DNA of 64,000 nucleotides, taken from NCBI RefSeq assembly GCF_000416235.1, contig NZ_ATLO01000047.1, positions 62,001 through 126,000 on the forward strand, read 5' to 3'. The translations under genes and the position numbers were made by a program. The notes under the pieces are model-generated. The model was given only the letters and a program-made list of their open reading frames with translations. It had not been told where the DNA came from and made no database searches. The DNA comes from Pseudomonas sp. CFII64. Its GTDB lineage: Bacteria > Pseudomonadota > Gammaproteobacteria > Pseudomonadales > Pseudomonadaceae. Below, piece after piece: positions 9,708 through 18,823 of the stretch. Each line of letters begins with the position of its first letter. Within the stretch, counting starts at the first letter, position 1.

Positions 9708-10062
9708 TATCAACTCCTGGTCCATAGGATGATTGAGACAAACTTCGACCTGTGGTTTCGAGCGGGCGTTGACGGGTGGAGTTCCGCATTTCAGATGAGT
9801 GGTTTTAGCAGGGTTATTCCGCTTGTCGGGCGCGCATGAGACATAGCGCAAAATGCCGGGAAGCTATTACCTTGTTCATGCATTTTGCATGGGTGCGCGC
9901 TGTAAGTGCTTCGCTAATTAGTTGATTTAACATATATTTTGGATTTTTTGATTTTGGGCATGAAAGCTGCTCTGTTAGTTGTTACACGATTTAAGTGTCG
10001 AGCTACGCCAGCAACTAAAAATCAAGGCGACGTACACAGTCGCCATATTGCGGAGAAACCTG

Positions 10063-10539
10063 ATGAACGCTATCGAACTGTTGGAACAAGACCATGTGCG
10101 CGTCAAAGACATCCTCGCTCAGCTGAGCGAATCAACCGACCGCGCGATCAAAAAACGTACTGACTTGCTGAACAAGCTGGAAATGGAACTGACCATCCAT
10201 ACCCAGCTTGAGGAAGAAATCCTCTATCCCGCTTTCAAGGAAGCCGGAGGCAAGGAGCAGGACGTCATGTACTACGAAGCCAAGGAAGAGCACCGCACCG
10301 TGGACTCGTTGGTGCTCCCGGATCTGAAAGTCACCGACCCGGGTTCGGCCGAATTTGCCGGTCGTGTGAAGGTGGTTAAAGAGCTGCTTGAGCATCACAT
10401 TGAGGAAGAAGAAACCGAGATGTTCCCGCAGTGCAAGGACCTGCTCGGCAAAGAGCGCCTGGAAGAAATTGGCGCGCAGATGGAAACCTTGAAAGCCGAG
10501 CTGAAAAAACAACTGTCGGCGGTTAACAAGGCGGCGTAA
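10063..10539 (+). CDS. Hemerythrin-domain protein
   Basis: A 158-aa four-helix protein with histidine/glutamate iron ligands spaced as in hemerythrins: EQDHVRV (about residue 10), HTQLEEEILYPAF (about 46-58), EEHRTVDSL (about 78) and EHHIEEEETEMFP (about 115). Probably binds a di-iron centre and O2 or NO, or acts in stress. The start is ATG 10063 (MNAIELLEQDH) behind CGGAGA; the ORF is open further upstream but without family similarity. Confidence 0.88.
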   Translation: MNAIELLEQDHVRVKDILAQLSESTDRAIKKRTDLLNKLEMELTIHTQLEEEILYPAFKEAGGKEQDVMYYEAKEEHRTVDSLVLPDLKVTDPGSAEFAGRVKVVKELLEHHIEEEETEMFPQCKDLLGKERLEEIGAQMETLKAELKKQLSAVNKAA

Positions 10540-10544
10540 AGCAG

Positions 10545-10624
10545 TGTTGTGGGAGCCGCTTGTTGGCGAGGCGATGGTCCTGAGTCATCAGAATCAAAGC
10601 TTCGCGAGCAAGCTTGCTCCCACT
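10545..10624. repeat. Paired inverted REP (REPIN-like)
   Basis: GTGGGAGCCGCTTGTTGGCGAGGC at the left and, in opposite orientation, TTCGCGAGCAAGCTTGCTCC followed by CAC at the right. Two REP cores face each other about 40 nt apart between convergent genes. Confidence 0.65.
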
Positions 10625-10633
10625 GGTTGGCGA

Positions 10634-11011
10634 TTACGAGGTCTTCGCTGGATCGCCCAGAGTTTCACCTTCCCCCAATGCCTTGTATTCCTTGCGCAGT
10701 GCCTTGAGTTCTTTCTGATCCAGGTTGTCCAGGCTCAACAGCGCGTTCTGGGCGTCCTTGGTCACCCGCAATAACTCATCGATCTTGATGTGCAGAACGT
10801 CGTTGTCACGGTTCTGTGTGTTTTGAATCAGGAACACCATCAGAAAGGTAATGATGGTCGTCGAGGTATTGATGATCAGCTGCCACGTATCGTTGTAATG
10901 AAAATATGGCCCGCTCAAGCCCCATAACCCGATCAGCACGATCGCGGCCATGAATGTCCTGGCGCTGCCGGCCCACTTGGAAAGGCTCTGAGAAAACTTC
11001 GAAAATTTCAT
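10634..11011 (-). CDS. Low affinity iron permease family protein
   Basis: A 125-aa membrane protein (129 aa from the alternative ATG 11023). Two transmembrane helices (about residues 17-37 and 45-65), then a charged helical tail. The order FMAAIVLIGLWGLSGP, TWQLIINTSTTIITFLMVF and IQNTQNRDNDVLHIKIDEL is the core of the bacterial low-affinity iron permease (Fet4-like) family. The second ATG is preferred because homologues begin MKFxKFSQ. Transport itself has rarely been shown for these short bacterial members. Confidence 0.82.
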   Translation of the reverse strand: MKFSKFSQSLSKWAGSARTFMAAIVLIGLWGLSGPYFHYNDTWQLIINTSTTIITFLMVFLIQNTQNRDNDVLHIKIDELLRVTKDAQNALLSLDNLDQKELKALRKEYKALGEGETLGDPAKTS

Positions 11012-11108
11012 TGCTGGGACCATTAGTTGAAGTGATGAACTAAAGACCGCGCAGGTATCCCGAAATTTCTACTTACAAATGAAATTAAATTTAGAAGGCC
11101 TCTCTGCG

Positions 11109-11228
11109 ACGAATCTCTCCACCCGTGGGAGCCGAGCTTGCTCGCGAAGAACGATAACGCGGTGTGTCCGGCCTACCGAGTCGGCTGGTTCGCGGGCAAG
11201 TCGGAACGCCGCCCGCTCGCTCCAACGA
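11109..11228. repeat. REP-like elements
   Basis: GTGGGAGCCGAGCTTGCTCG followed about 60 nt later by GGTTCGCGGGCAAGTCGGAA and CGCTCGCTCCAAC: two diverged REP units between the iron permease gene and the next minus-strand gene. Confidence 0.55.
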
Positions 11229-11245
11229 GCCCACAAATCCCGGAC

Positions 11246-11272
11246 AAAAAAAGACCCGCTACGCGGCGGGCC
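11246..11272 (-). terminator. Terminator, minus strand
   Basis: On the minus strand GCCCGC and GCGGGT form a GC-rich stem followed by seven T residues. It would end the transcript of the small gene at 11392-11589. Confidence 0.65.
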
Positions 11273-11391
11273 AATGGGATTCAACAGGAGTGATTTCAGG
11301 TTAGGGGCGCAAACGTGAAAGGTGTGTGAAATGGATGTCGCAGAAACGCGAAGCCCGGCAATCGCCGGTCTTGGTAGAGCGTCGAACATAT

Positions 11392-11589
11392 TCAGCGCGC
11401 TTGAGCAGACGCCTGTCTCGCCGATTGGCCCTGAGCATTCGCTGGAAAGGTATGCGGTGCGTTGAGTCTCGACGCCATTCGGTCGGCGAATTCCTTGGCT
11501 TCAATCAAACTTCGACATTTGACCGGGTAGTTGTCCAGCTTCACGACCCAATTGGCCCCGTGAGTACCTTCTTCAATTTGGATAAGCAT
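11392..11589 (-). CDS. Small hypothetical protein
   Basis: A 65-aa ORF with a plausible ordered fold in its first 50 residues (IQIEEGTHGANWVVKLD, then SLIEAKEFADRMAS) and a low-complexity tail. A convincing rho-independent terminator lies on the same strand 120 nt downstream, which supports transcription. No recognised domain and the ribosome site is weak. Confidence 0.5.
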   Translation of the reverse strand: MLIQIEEGTHGANWVVKLDNYPVKCRSLIEAKEFADRMASRLNAPHTFPANAQGQSARQASAQAR

Positions 11590-11738
11590 CAGTAAGCATC
11601 TCCATTAATAAGTCGGTGAACACCATGCCGCGCGTCAGCGGCGAGAAATCAGCGAGAAAATCCTGCGCCGAATAGGGTGGATGAGCCAGCAAAAAATTAC
11701 CTAACCGATGAAACGCCGCGACCATTGCGGAGGCTCTA

Positions 11739-12758
11739 TCAGTTCAGATGCGCTTTAAGTTCGGCACCGGCCTGACGCATGGCGGCTTTCACTTCCGGGA
11801 TCTGATGCAGCGGGTTGAGCAGACCGTAATCGTGAACCATGCCGTTGTAACGCACCGCAGTCACTTCGACTCCGGCGGCGTCGAGTTTGCGGGCATAGGC
11901 TTCGCCTTCATCACGCAGCACATCGGCGCCGGCAGTCTGGATCAATGCTGGCGGCAGGCCGCGCAGCTGGTCGGTGCTGGCCTGCAAGGGCGAGGCATGG
12001 ATCTGCGCACGTTCGCTGGCGTTGGTGGTGTAGCTGTCCCAGAACCACTGCATCATGCCTTTGGTCAGGAAGTGACCCTCGGCGAATTCGTTATACGAGG
12101 CGGTATCGAACTTCGCATCGGTCACCGGCCACAGCAACAGCTGGAAACGCAATTTCGGGGTGTTCTGTTCTTTAGCCATCAAGCTGACCACCGCCGCCAT
12201 GTTGCCGCCGACGCTGTTACCGGCCACTGCCAGGCGTGAGCCGTCGACGCCGATTTCCTTGCCGTGCTCGGCAACCCATTTAGTGGCGGCGTAAGCCTGA
12301 TTGATCGCAGTCGGGTAATGCGTTTCCGGGGACGGCGTGTAATTGACATAAACCGCTACCGCGCCGGAATTCACCACCAGGTCACGAATCAGGCGTTCGT
12401 GAGTCGGGTAGTCGCCCAGCACCCAGCCGCCACCGTGGAAGAACATGAACACCGGCAAGTCGCCTTTGACGTTGGCCGGACGCACGATTTTCAAACCGAT
12501 GGATTCGCCTGCCACCTTGATGGAGCGGTCGCTGACTTGAACTCCGGAAAGATCCACCTTCACCGATTGTTGCGCGCCGGTCAGCACTGCACGAGCGTCT
12601 TTCGGGCTCAGCTGCTCAAGCGGCTTGCCGCCACCTGCTGCCAGGGCGTTGAGAAACCCTTGGGTCTGGTGTTCGACATAAGTGCTTTCAGCAGCGAACG
12701 CCGTGTTGATAGACAGGGCAAGTACGGTCAGGGAAGCGGCTTTCTGGATGAAGTTCAT
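11739..12758 (-). CDS. Alpha/beta hydrolase, HSL family, exported
   Basis: A 339-aa esterase/lipase of the hormone-sensitive-lipase group. An N-terminal signal peptide ends near AFA-AES (residues 1-23). The oxyanion motif HGGGW (about residue 108), nucleophile elbow GNSVGGN (about 180), acid DVLRDEGEAYA (about 277) and histidine MVHDYGLL (about 307) complete the triad. Probably periplasmic; substrate unknown. Single gene. Confidence 0.88.
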   Translation of the reverse strand: MNFIQKAASLTVLALSINTAFAAESTYVEHQTQGFLNALAAGGGKPLEQLSPKDARAVLTGAQQSVKVDLSGVQVSDRSIKVAGESIGLKIVRPANVKGDLPVFMFFHGGGWVLGDYPTHERLIRDLVVNSGAVAVYVNYTPSPETHYPTAINQAYAATKWVAEHGKEIGVDGSRLAVAGNSVGGNMAAVVSLMAKEQNTPKLRFQLLLWPVTDAKFDTASYNEFAEGHFLTKGMMQWFWDSYTTNASERAQIHASPLQASTDQLRGLPPALIQTAGADVLRDEGEAYARKLDAAGVEVTAVRYNGMVHDYGLLNPLHQIPEVKAAMRQAGAELKAHLN

Positions 12759-12957
12759 GATGATAGTCCTTGATGATCAGTGAGTAGTGGTTGGGCTGTG
12801 TCAGCACCATGAACGTAGATTAGTGTTCATCAGGAATGTGATAAAGCGGCTGACGAGCGTTTGACTGTCAACCTGAGCGAGACAGTTGCGCAGGCCGCTG
12901 CAACGAACTGCTCCCTGTTCTTGTCTATCCCTTATCTTCTCGTTGTGGACTTTTGAC

Positions 12958-13797
12958 ATGTCGCCCAATCGTGGCCTTGTATTGCTCGCCCGTGGTGGCT
13001 ACGCCGCCCGTGGCCTGGTTTATCTCATCATCGGTTTCTTTGCGCTGCTTGCCGCGCTGGGTTCCGGGCAGCCGGCAGACAGCCACAGCAGCCTGGAAAA
13101 ACTCCTCGGCCAGCCGTTTGGCCACGCCTTGGTCGGTATTGTCGTCGTGGGCCTGATTGCCTTTTCCGCCTGGCGCTTGCTGCAAGCGACCCGGGATGTG
13201 GACCATCACGGCACAGGCTTTAAAGGCATCGCCATTCGCGCAGGCCTGCTGGCGGGTGCCGTCAGCAATGCGTTGCTGGCCTTCTTTGCCTTGAGCCTGT
13301 TGATCAGCGGTTTGAAAAGCTCAAGCGGCTCCAAGGACGGCGGCAAGACCGAAGATTTTCTGACGACGCTGCTGTCATGGGATCACTCGAACCTGCTGAT
13401 CTATGTAGTGGCGCTGGTGCCGTTGGTGGTGGGGATTATTCATATCGTCAAAGGCTGGAAAGCGACGTTCGAAAAATATTTCGAAGCCGACGAACAGGTC
13501 ATGCGCTATGTGCGGCCCATCTCACGCTTCGGCCTGATTGCTCGCGGCGTGGCTTTCATTGAAATCTCGGCGCTGCTGGCCGTCAGCGGCTCCAGCTACC
13601 AGGCCATGCACCCGCCCGGAATGAAGGACGCCATGAACGGTCTGCAAAACCTGCCAATGGGTTGGCTGGTGCTGTCGGTGGTTGCGGTCGGGCTGATGGC
13701 GTTTGCCGTTTACAGCTTTGCCGAAGCGATGTGGCGCAGGATCAACATGGATGTGCCGGATGCTCCCCACTCATTCAAAAAACATGTCGGTATGTGA
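12958..13797 (+). CDS. DUF1206 domain membrane protein
   Basis: A 279-aa protein with six predicted helices in three repeated pairs, each opening with a LARGGYAARGLVYLIIG-like motif (residues about 10, 100 and 185, e.g. FGLIARGVAFIEISALL). This triple arrangement is the DUF1206 signature. The start is ATG 12958 (MSPNRGL); the upstream in-frame stretch is not family-like. Function unknown. Confidence 0.85.
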   Translation: MSPNRGLVLLARGGYAARGLVYLIIGFFALLAALGSGQPADSHSSLEKLLGQPFGHALVGIVVVGLIAFSAWRLLQATRDVDHHGTGFKGIAIRAGLLAGAVSNALLAFFALSLLISGLKSSSGSKDGGKTEDFLTTLLSWDHSNLLIYVVALVPLVVGIIHIVKGWKATFEKYFEADEQVMRYVRPISRFGLIARGVAFIEISALLAVSGSSYQAMHPPGMKDAMNGLQNLPMGWLVLSVVAVGLMAFAVYSFAEAMWRRINMDVPDAPHSFKKHVGM

Positions 13798-13809
13798 CGG
13801 CCGAGATGC

Positions 13810-15360
13810 TCATGCCTGGCGGACGGGCTCGCTTTCGAACACCTTGGTCTGATTGCGGCCCGTTCGTTTGGCTTTATAAAGAGCTGCATCGGCCTTGCCG
13901 ATAATCTCAGCAATGCTCTCGTCGCCAGCAGGGATGAGCGTGTGGCAACCGAGGCTGATGGTCAATTTGCCGAGGGGATTGGCGTCATGCGTGATATTCA
14001 GGTCTGCAACGCGGTTGCGAATCAGCTCGGCAATAACCCATGCGCCCGCCGCATCAGTACCGGGCAGCAGCACGGCAAATTCTTCGCCGCCGAACCTGAC
14101 GGCCAGATCGGAAGGCCGTTGGCTGCACTGCTGCACGGTTTCGGCCACCTGTGCCAGGCAACGATCCCCCGCAATATGCCCGTAGGCATCATTAAAACTC
14201 TTGAAAAAATCGATATCCATCATGATCAGGCTGACAGGCTGTCGTTGCCGCGCACCGCGTTTCAATTCGGTCTTGAACGACGTCTCAAACAACCTGCGAT
14301 TGGCGAGCCCGGTCAGAGCGTCATGGGTCGCCAGCAGCTCCAGAGCGCTCTGCGCCTTGCGCAGATCAGCCTCGACTCTGATGCCGTTTTTAACTTGCAC
14401 AATCACCAGAAAACCAAAAAGACATATCACTACAATGACGCCGCCGGTGATCAAACTAGTGCGATACGCGGTGTTGTACCACTCGTGGAGAATGGCGCTT
14501 TCTGAAACGGCCGCGGCCACCACCAGCGGGTACTTGCTCAGCCATTTGTAACCCACGATTCTGACTTGCCCATCCAGGGCCGATTTGATCAGCGCAGTAT
14601 TCGACAGGGGATTGGCGTTATGCTCACGAAATATCTCACCGTTGGCGATTGATACCCCGACGAGCTTGCTGGTCCAGGGCCGCCTGGTGAGCAATGTGCC
14701 GTCGGCCGAAGCAAGCAACATGGCGCCATTGGTATCGATATTGAAACCTTTGAAAAAATCATCGAAGTACGTCATGTTCAGCGCCGCAAGTACCACACCC
14801 TCAAACTCTCCCTGGGCATTATTGATCCTTCGCGATAGGGGAATGATCCACTCGCCGTTCTCGCGGCTGCGAATGGGCGCGCCAATATGCGGTGACAAAT
14901 CGGGATTAGTTTCGTGGTATTTGAAATAGGCGCGATCAGCGACAGTCGTTTCGGTAGGCATCTGCGCAAATGAACTGATCAGCCAGTTGCCGTGGGCATC
15001 AAAGACGAACAGACCATGCAGCTGGCTCAGCGCTTGAACCTGGCTGAGCAGCAGGTCGTGCAGGCGGATTTTCTGGGGTGACTCGTGACCGTAGGCTTGC
15101 AGCCAGCCAAGCAGATTCTGCAGAGCGAAATCGGCTTCATCGAAGGTGTCTTCAGCTTGCTGCGCCATCGCGCGGGCAATATTGGATGACGATATCTCGG
15201 CCTGCTTCAATTCATGCCGTTTGGCCTCGGCCAGGTGCAGTGCAAGTAGGCCAAGCAAGGCAATGCAGACGAATCCGATGAAGAAAACCGTGAGCACTAT
15301 CAGCGGAAGACGTTTCAAGCGGTCTTCGGTAACTGCAACTTCATGGATCACTACTGGCAT
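13810..15360 (-). CDS. Membrane diguanylate cyclase with Cache sensor
   Basis: A 516-aa enzyme that makes cyclic di-GMP from two GTP. Transmembrane helix 1 (about residues 20-43), a periplasmic Cache-like sensor (about 60-285), transmembrane helix 2 (about 298-320), a short linker and a C-terminal GGDEF domain with an intact GGEEF active site (residues 424-428). The product-inhibition I-site RPSD lies five residues upstream, so feedback inhibition is expected. A small extracellular ligand probably controls it. Confidence 0.9.
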   Translation of the reverse strand: MPVVIHEVAVTEDRLKRLPLIVLTVFFIGFVCIALLGLLALHLAEAKRHELKQAEISSSNIARAMAQQAEDTFDEADFALQNLLGWLQAYGHESPQKIRLHDLLLSQVQALSQLHGLFVFDAHGNWLISSFAQMPTETTVADRAYFKYHETNPDLSPHIGAPIRSRENGEWIIPLSRRINNAQGEFEGVVLAALNMTYFDDFFKGFNIDTNGAMLLASADGTLLTRRPWTSKLVGVSIANGEIFREHNANPLSNTALIKSALDGQVRIVGYKWLSKYPLVVAAAVSESAILHEWYNTAYRTSLITGGVIVVICLFGFLVIVQVKNGIRVEADLRKAQSALELLATHDALTGLANRRLFETSFKTELKRGARQRQPVSLIMMDIDFFKSFNDAYGHIAGDRCLAQVAETVQQCSQRPSDLAVRFGGEEFAVLLPGTDAAGAWVIAELIRNRVADLNITHDANPLGKLTISLGCHTLIPAGDESIAEIIGKADAALYKAKRTGRNQTKVFESEPVRQA

Positions 15361-15820
15361 ATAGATTCTTAAATAAAGAGCTGCTGATGGATGAGAATTA
15401 ATACCTTATAGAAAGTAAGTCTATCCAGATACTGCTTGGCTAGCAATTGGCCATTTCTCTGCTTCCAAAAATATGGCGCTGGTTGTTTGGCACTTTCGGC
15501 AGGTGCTTCGTTGATGTACCTGCCATTCACAAGTTTAATCTTGCCTGTAAAGGCTTGATTAACTTACGGGTGTCAGGCTGGCAAATGAGTTGAGCAAGTG
15601 TTTGGAATGTTTTGGCTCAAGCCTGGTGATATTTCGTCATCGCGCCACCGCCGATGTCGCTTCAAGCGCGATGGCCGCGCCAGTCATCCGGTTTTGCGAG
15701 GGTCGACTTCAGATTTATGCGCTGCCAGAATGGCTTCCCTTTCAATACGTCCTGTCCGCTGTTTTCCACCAAGAATTCACCTTCATTTGAATTCGACATG
15801 GCCAAGACCAGGAGCGACCC
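15361..15820. other. Intergenic region
   Basis: 460 nt between the divergent diguanylate cyclase and inositol-phosphatase genes. ORFs here have no protein-like pattern. It must hold both promoters, but I see no clear operator or RNA gene. Confidence 0.5.
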
Positions 15821-16654
15821 ATGCAGCGTCATCCTTCAATAGATGCTCCATTGAGCCCCGAGGCCTTGCAGGCCCGGTATGAATGCGCCCGAGACCTGGC
15901 AATGGAAGCTGCGCGTCGTGCCCTTGGCCCTTACAAGGAACGCGAAAGTTTAATCGTCAATCACAAGGGTGATCAGACGCAGGATCTGGTGAGTGTCGTC
16001 GATCAGGAGACCGAGGCCTTTATCAAGAAACGGCTGGCCGAATGCTTCCCGGACGACGGTTTTCTCGGCGAAGAAACCGGCGGGGCGACGCTTGATGCGC
16101 GCTGCATCTGGGTCGTCGACCCCATCGACGGTACTCGTTGTTTCGTCAACGGCCTGCACGCCTGGTGCGTATCCATTGGCCTGCTGGTGGATGGCGAGCC
16201 CATGGTCGGCGCCGTTGCTGACGCGATCCATGACGAGCTGTTTCACGCCTGTTCGGGGCAGGGCGCCTGGCTCAATGGGCAGCGGCTGAGGGTCAATACG
16301 GCGCCCGATATCCGCCACGGCGTGATGGGCGTCGGCACATCCCTGCGGCGCGGCAAAGAGCATTTCATTCCGTTCATTAGCCAGTTACTGGAACAAGGCG
16401 GCACCTTCATCCGCAATGGTTCGGGGGCGCTGATGGTGGCGTATGTCGCGGCGGGTCGACTGATCGGTTACTACGAGACCCATATCAACAGCTGGGATTG
16501 TCTGGCCGGGCTGGTATTGGTCAAAGAGGCGGGCGGCTTGCAAAACGACTTCCTGCGCAACCAGGGTTTGACCCAAGGCAACCCGCTGCTGGTTGCCAGT
16601 CCGCAGGTTTATCGGCAAGTGGCGGCGATGATCGGATCTTCGCTGGACGAGTGA
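15821..16654 (+). CDS. Inositol monophosphatase family protein
   Basis: A 277-aa metal-dependent phosphatase. Metal-binding motifs are present in order: GEET (about residue 80), DPIDGTRCF (about 104-112) and NSWDCLAG (about 225-232). The usual tryptophan-asparagine after DPIDGT is replaced by RCF, as in CysQ/histidinol-phosphatase-like subgroups, so inositol itself may not be the substrate. Single gene with a REP element after it. Confidence 0.85.
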   Translation: MQRHPSIDAPLSPEALQARYECARDLAMEAARRALGPYKERESLIVNHKGDQTQDLVSVVDQETEAFIKKRLAECFPDDGFLGEETGGATLDARCIWVVDPIDGTRCFVNGLHAWCVSIGLLVDGEPMVGAVADAIHDELFHACSGQGAWLNGQRLRVNTAPDIRHGVMGVGTSLRRGKEHFIPFISQLLEQGGTFIRNGSGALMVAYVAAGRLIGYYETHINSWDCLAGLVLVKEAGGLQNDFLRNQGLTQGNPLLVASPQVYRQVAAMIGSSLDE

Positions 16655-16695
16655 ATTGCCCAACAGATTTAGTTAGCGACCGGTTAGCTCGCGAA

Positions 16696-16741
16696 TGACC
16701 GAGTTATCGTTCTTCGCGGGCAAGCCTCGCTCCAACGGTTC
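16696..16741. repeat. REP-like element
   Basis: TTCTTCGCGGGCAAGCCTCG followed by CTCCAACGG, a single copy of the same palindromic family seen elsewhere in the window. Confidence 0.6.
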
Positions 16742-16767
16742 TGCACTTCCTTCAGATCGGTCCTACA

Positions 16768-16796
16768 TTGCTGTGCGATTTATCATTCAATATAAA
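16768..16796 (+). promoter_or_regulatory. Sigma-70-like promoter of bacteriocin operon
   Basis: TTGCTG, 17-nt spacer, TATAAA, about 110 nt before the bacteriocin start. The predicted leader of about 100 nt carries the hairpin listed next. No LexA (CTGT-N8-ACAG) box is visible at the promoter. Confidence 0.55.
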
Positions 16797-16864
16797 ATAA
16801 GAGTCGCCGCCTTTATATCCTCTGCAAACTATTAACTTCATGCCCTGACCATTTTTCTCAGGGG

Positions 16865-16893
16865 TTTCTGAATGGTGAGTTGCCATTCAGAAA
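16865..16893 (+). promoter_or_regulatory. Perfect hairpin in the bacteriocin leader
   Basis: TTTCTGAATGG and CCATTCAGAAA form a perfect 11-bp stem with a 7-nt loop that ends 11 nt before the bacteriocin ATG. It would cover the approach to the ribosome site, so it is either a translational control element or an operator. There is no T tract, so it is not a normal terminator. Confidence 0.5.
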
Positions 16894-16904
16894 TAGAGTG
16901 ATCA

Positions 16905-18251
16905 ATGCCGAATACGATTTACGGCGGCTGTGACTGTCCTCAGTGTCGAAACAAACGCAAGCGTCCGCTTCCGCTGACTGACGAGGAGTTACTGGAACTG
17001 CAACGCCAGCAACGGATACGCAAGGCCCGCGAACGCAAAGCAGCTGAGTTGGCCGAACTTGAAAAGAGAAAACCTGCGCCAATTCCGCCGCCCCCCGACA
17101 ATCAACAATGCACGGTCACCAAGTCCATTAACGTCCCTAAGGGACACGCCTGTTATCCACCAGGCTCCGCGCATTTCGAAGGGCTCAATAAGTACGGCAC
17201 TTATGCAGTGCTCAGCACCAGCGAAGCCATCACTGCGCAAGGTACGCCGCTTGAGCTGATTGACGGCTCGGTTGATGGACGGGCCCTAGCGAAGCAACTG
17301 GGCGGTGGAGCGCTGGCGCTGAGCAGGGTTTTGCCCGCCACTGCAACTGGCGGGACAGTGGCGGGCGGAACGGTTTTCTCAGCGGCGGTCGCCGGCACCA
17401 TCGCCATGCTGTTGCCGAACAATTCGCTGGCATCTGACGCCGCGTTCTACAGTCGGGAGGACTTCGCCGATCTGACCGTCGCCAATACCGGCGTGCGGAT
17501 CAACATCAAATACCTGCCCGAACAGTCGGTCACGGCGTTCGGCGTCTACACCGGCAACAATCCGCATTGGCGCAGCGTGCCGCTGATTGCCGCCACGGAG
17601 CAGGGCGAACAACTGGTTGCCGACCTGGGCGAAGGAATCGGCCTGATCTGGACCCCGGCCACCAGTACCCGCGACAAGCCGGCTATTCCCGCACTGGAAG
17701 GCGCGCCGCAACTGCCGGGTATTTACGTCTGGCCCGAAGCCAAACAGGCCGAACGGTTCTACGAACATCCCATCGCTCCGGAAGACTTTCGCGACTTCAT
17801 CATCTGGTTTCCCACCAGACCGGAGATGTCGCCGATCTACCTGTCCGTCAGCCTGCGCGACGCGCCGGGCGTAGTGACGGGTCAAGGCGAGGATGTCGAT
17901 GGGATCTGGCTGGCAGGTGCTGGGGAAGGTGAGGGAGTGCCGATTCCTGTGCGGATTGCGGATAAGTTTAGGGGGCGCAAGTACGCCAGCTTTGGTAATT
18001 TCAGGAATGCATTCTGGGAGGCCGTGCGGCGGGATGAAGAGTTGAAGAGCCAGTTTTTAGTGAGAAGCGAAAAAGGGAAGAAGAGTGCTTATGCCCCGGC
18101 GGCGCCTCACGAAGGACACGCAGGTCGGCGACGTTCATATGAAATTCATCATGTCCAATTAATAAAAAACGGTGGTGCCGTTTATGATATAGACAACTTA
18201 CGAGTGATGACCCCTAGGAATCATATAAACTTACACAAGGTGAAGAAGTGA
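16905..18251 (+). CDS. S-type bacteriocin with HNH DNase domain
   Basis: A 448-aa toxin. Residues 1-60 carry a cysteine cluster (C9, C11, C14 in GGCDCPQC) and a charged coiled helix; residues 130-175 are glycine/alanine-rich and hydrophobic (TGGTVAGGTVFSAAVAGTIA); about 185-335 is a pyocin S domain; the C-terminus is a colicin E9-type HNH nuclease with H415, H416, H440 and H444 in the ββα-metal pattern. The DNase cuts target-cell DNA. The receptor-binding N-terminus of classical pyocins is missing, so delivery is uncertain: either a short bacteriocin or an effector of another export system. The stop overlaps the first immunity gene (GTGA). The last 200 nt and the immunity genes are visibly more AT-rich than the first part. 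Confidence 0.87.
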   Translation: MPNTIYGGCDCPQCRNKRKRPLPLTDEELLELQRQQRIRKARERKAAELAELEKRKPAPIPPPPDNQQCTVTKSINVPKGHACYPPGSAHFEGLNKYGTYAVLSTSEAITAQGTPLELIDGSVDGRALAKQLGGGALALSRVLPATATGGTVAGGTVFSAAVAGTIAMLLPNNSLASDAAFYSREDFADLTVANTGVRINIKYLPEQSVTAFGVYTGNNPHWRSVPLIAATEQGEQLVADLGEGIGLIWTPATSTRDKPAIPALEGAPQLPGIYVWPEAKQAERFYEHPIAPEDFRDFIIWFPTRPEMSPIYLSVSLRDAPGVVTGQGEDVDGIWLAGAGEGEGVPIPVRIADKFRGRKYASFGNFRNAFWEAVRRDEELKSQFLVRSEKGKKSAYAPAAPHEGHAGRRRSYEIHHVQLIKNGGAVYDIDNLRVMTPRNHINLHKVKK

Positions 18252-18508
18252 AAAATTTAAAGCCTAAGCTCGCTGATTATACCGAGCAGCAATTTATAGC
18301 TTTAATTCGTGAGCTAGATGGTGCTGATACTGAGCGCGAGCGAGATATATTGCTAGACCACTTTAATATCATCGTACCCCATCCTGCAGGTTCCGATCTT
18401 TTGTACTTCCCAGAGCCAGGGGCTGATTACTCTGATGAAGGGGTGGTTCGCACCATTCGAGAATGGTGCGCGGCAAACGATCATCCCGGTTTCAAATCCC
18501 CATATTGA
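18248..18508 (+). CDS. Colicin DNase immunity protein 1
   Basis: An 86-aa colicin E-type immunity protein with a GTG start overlapping the toxin stop by 4 nt. Pattern: YTEQQFIALIREL helix, then the inhibitory segment SDLLYFPEPGADYSDEGV and REWCAANDHPGFK at the C-terminus. Direct coupling to the toxin makes it the likely cognate inhibitor of the HNH domain. Confidence 0.87.
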   Translation: MKNLKPKLADYTEQQFIALIRELDGADTERERDILLDHFNIIVPHPAGSDLLYFPEPGADYSDEGVVRTIREWCAANDHPGFKSPY

Positions 18509-18526
18509 GCATGCAGAAAATGGTTC

Positions 18527-18823
18527 ATGGACAAGGAACAGAGAAGTGAAAAAAACGCCAAAAATGAAACTAGTATTTCTGAATATACTGAACTTCAGTT
18601 TATAGAATTTCTTAGGGAGATTCGTTTGGCAAATGAGATGGAATCGGATCGTGTTCTAGGCAAACTCTTGGACAGATTTTGCAAAATCGCCGAGCATCCC
18701 GATGGCACAGACTTGATCTACTATCCAAAAGCTGGTGCTGATAATTCGAATGAAGGCATTACTGAAACTATAAAACAATGGCGAGAAGCCAATGGGCTGC
18801 CCGGCTTCAAGCCGCGATTTTGA
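18527..18823 (+). CDS. Colicin DNase immunity protein 2
   Basis: A 98-aa second immunity paralogue, 18 nt after the first. It has the same order: YTELQFIEFLREI, then GTDLIYYPKAGADNSNEG and QWREANGLPGFK, with an extra lysine/asparagine-rich start of about 15 residues. The ribosome site is weak. It could protect against a related bacteriocin made by competitors. Confidence 0.82.
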   Translation: MDKEQRSEKNAKNETSISEYTELQFIEFLREIRLANEMESDRVLGKLLDRFCKIAEHPDGTDLIYYPKAGADNSNEGITETIKQWREANGLPGFKPRF

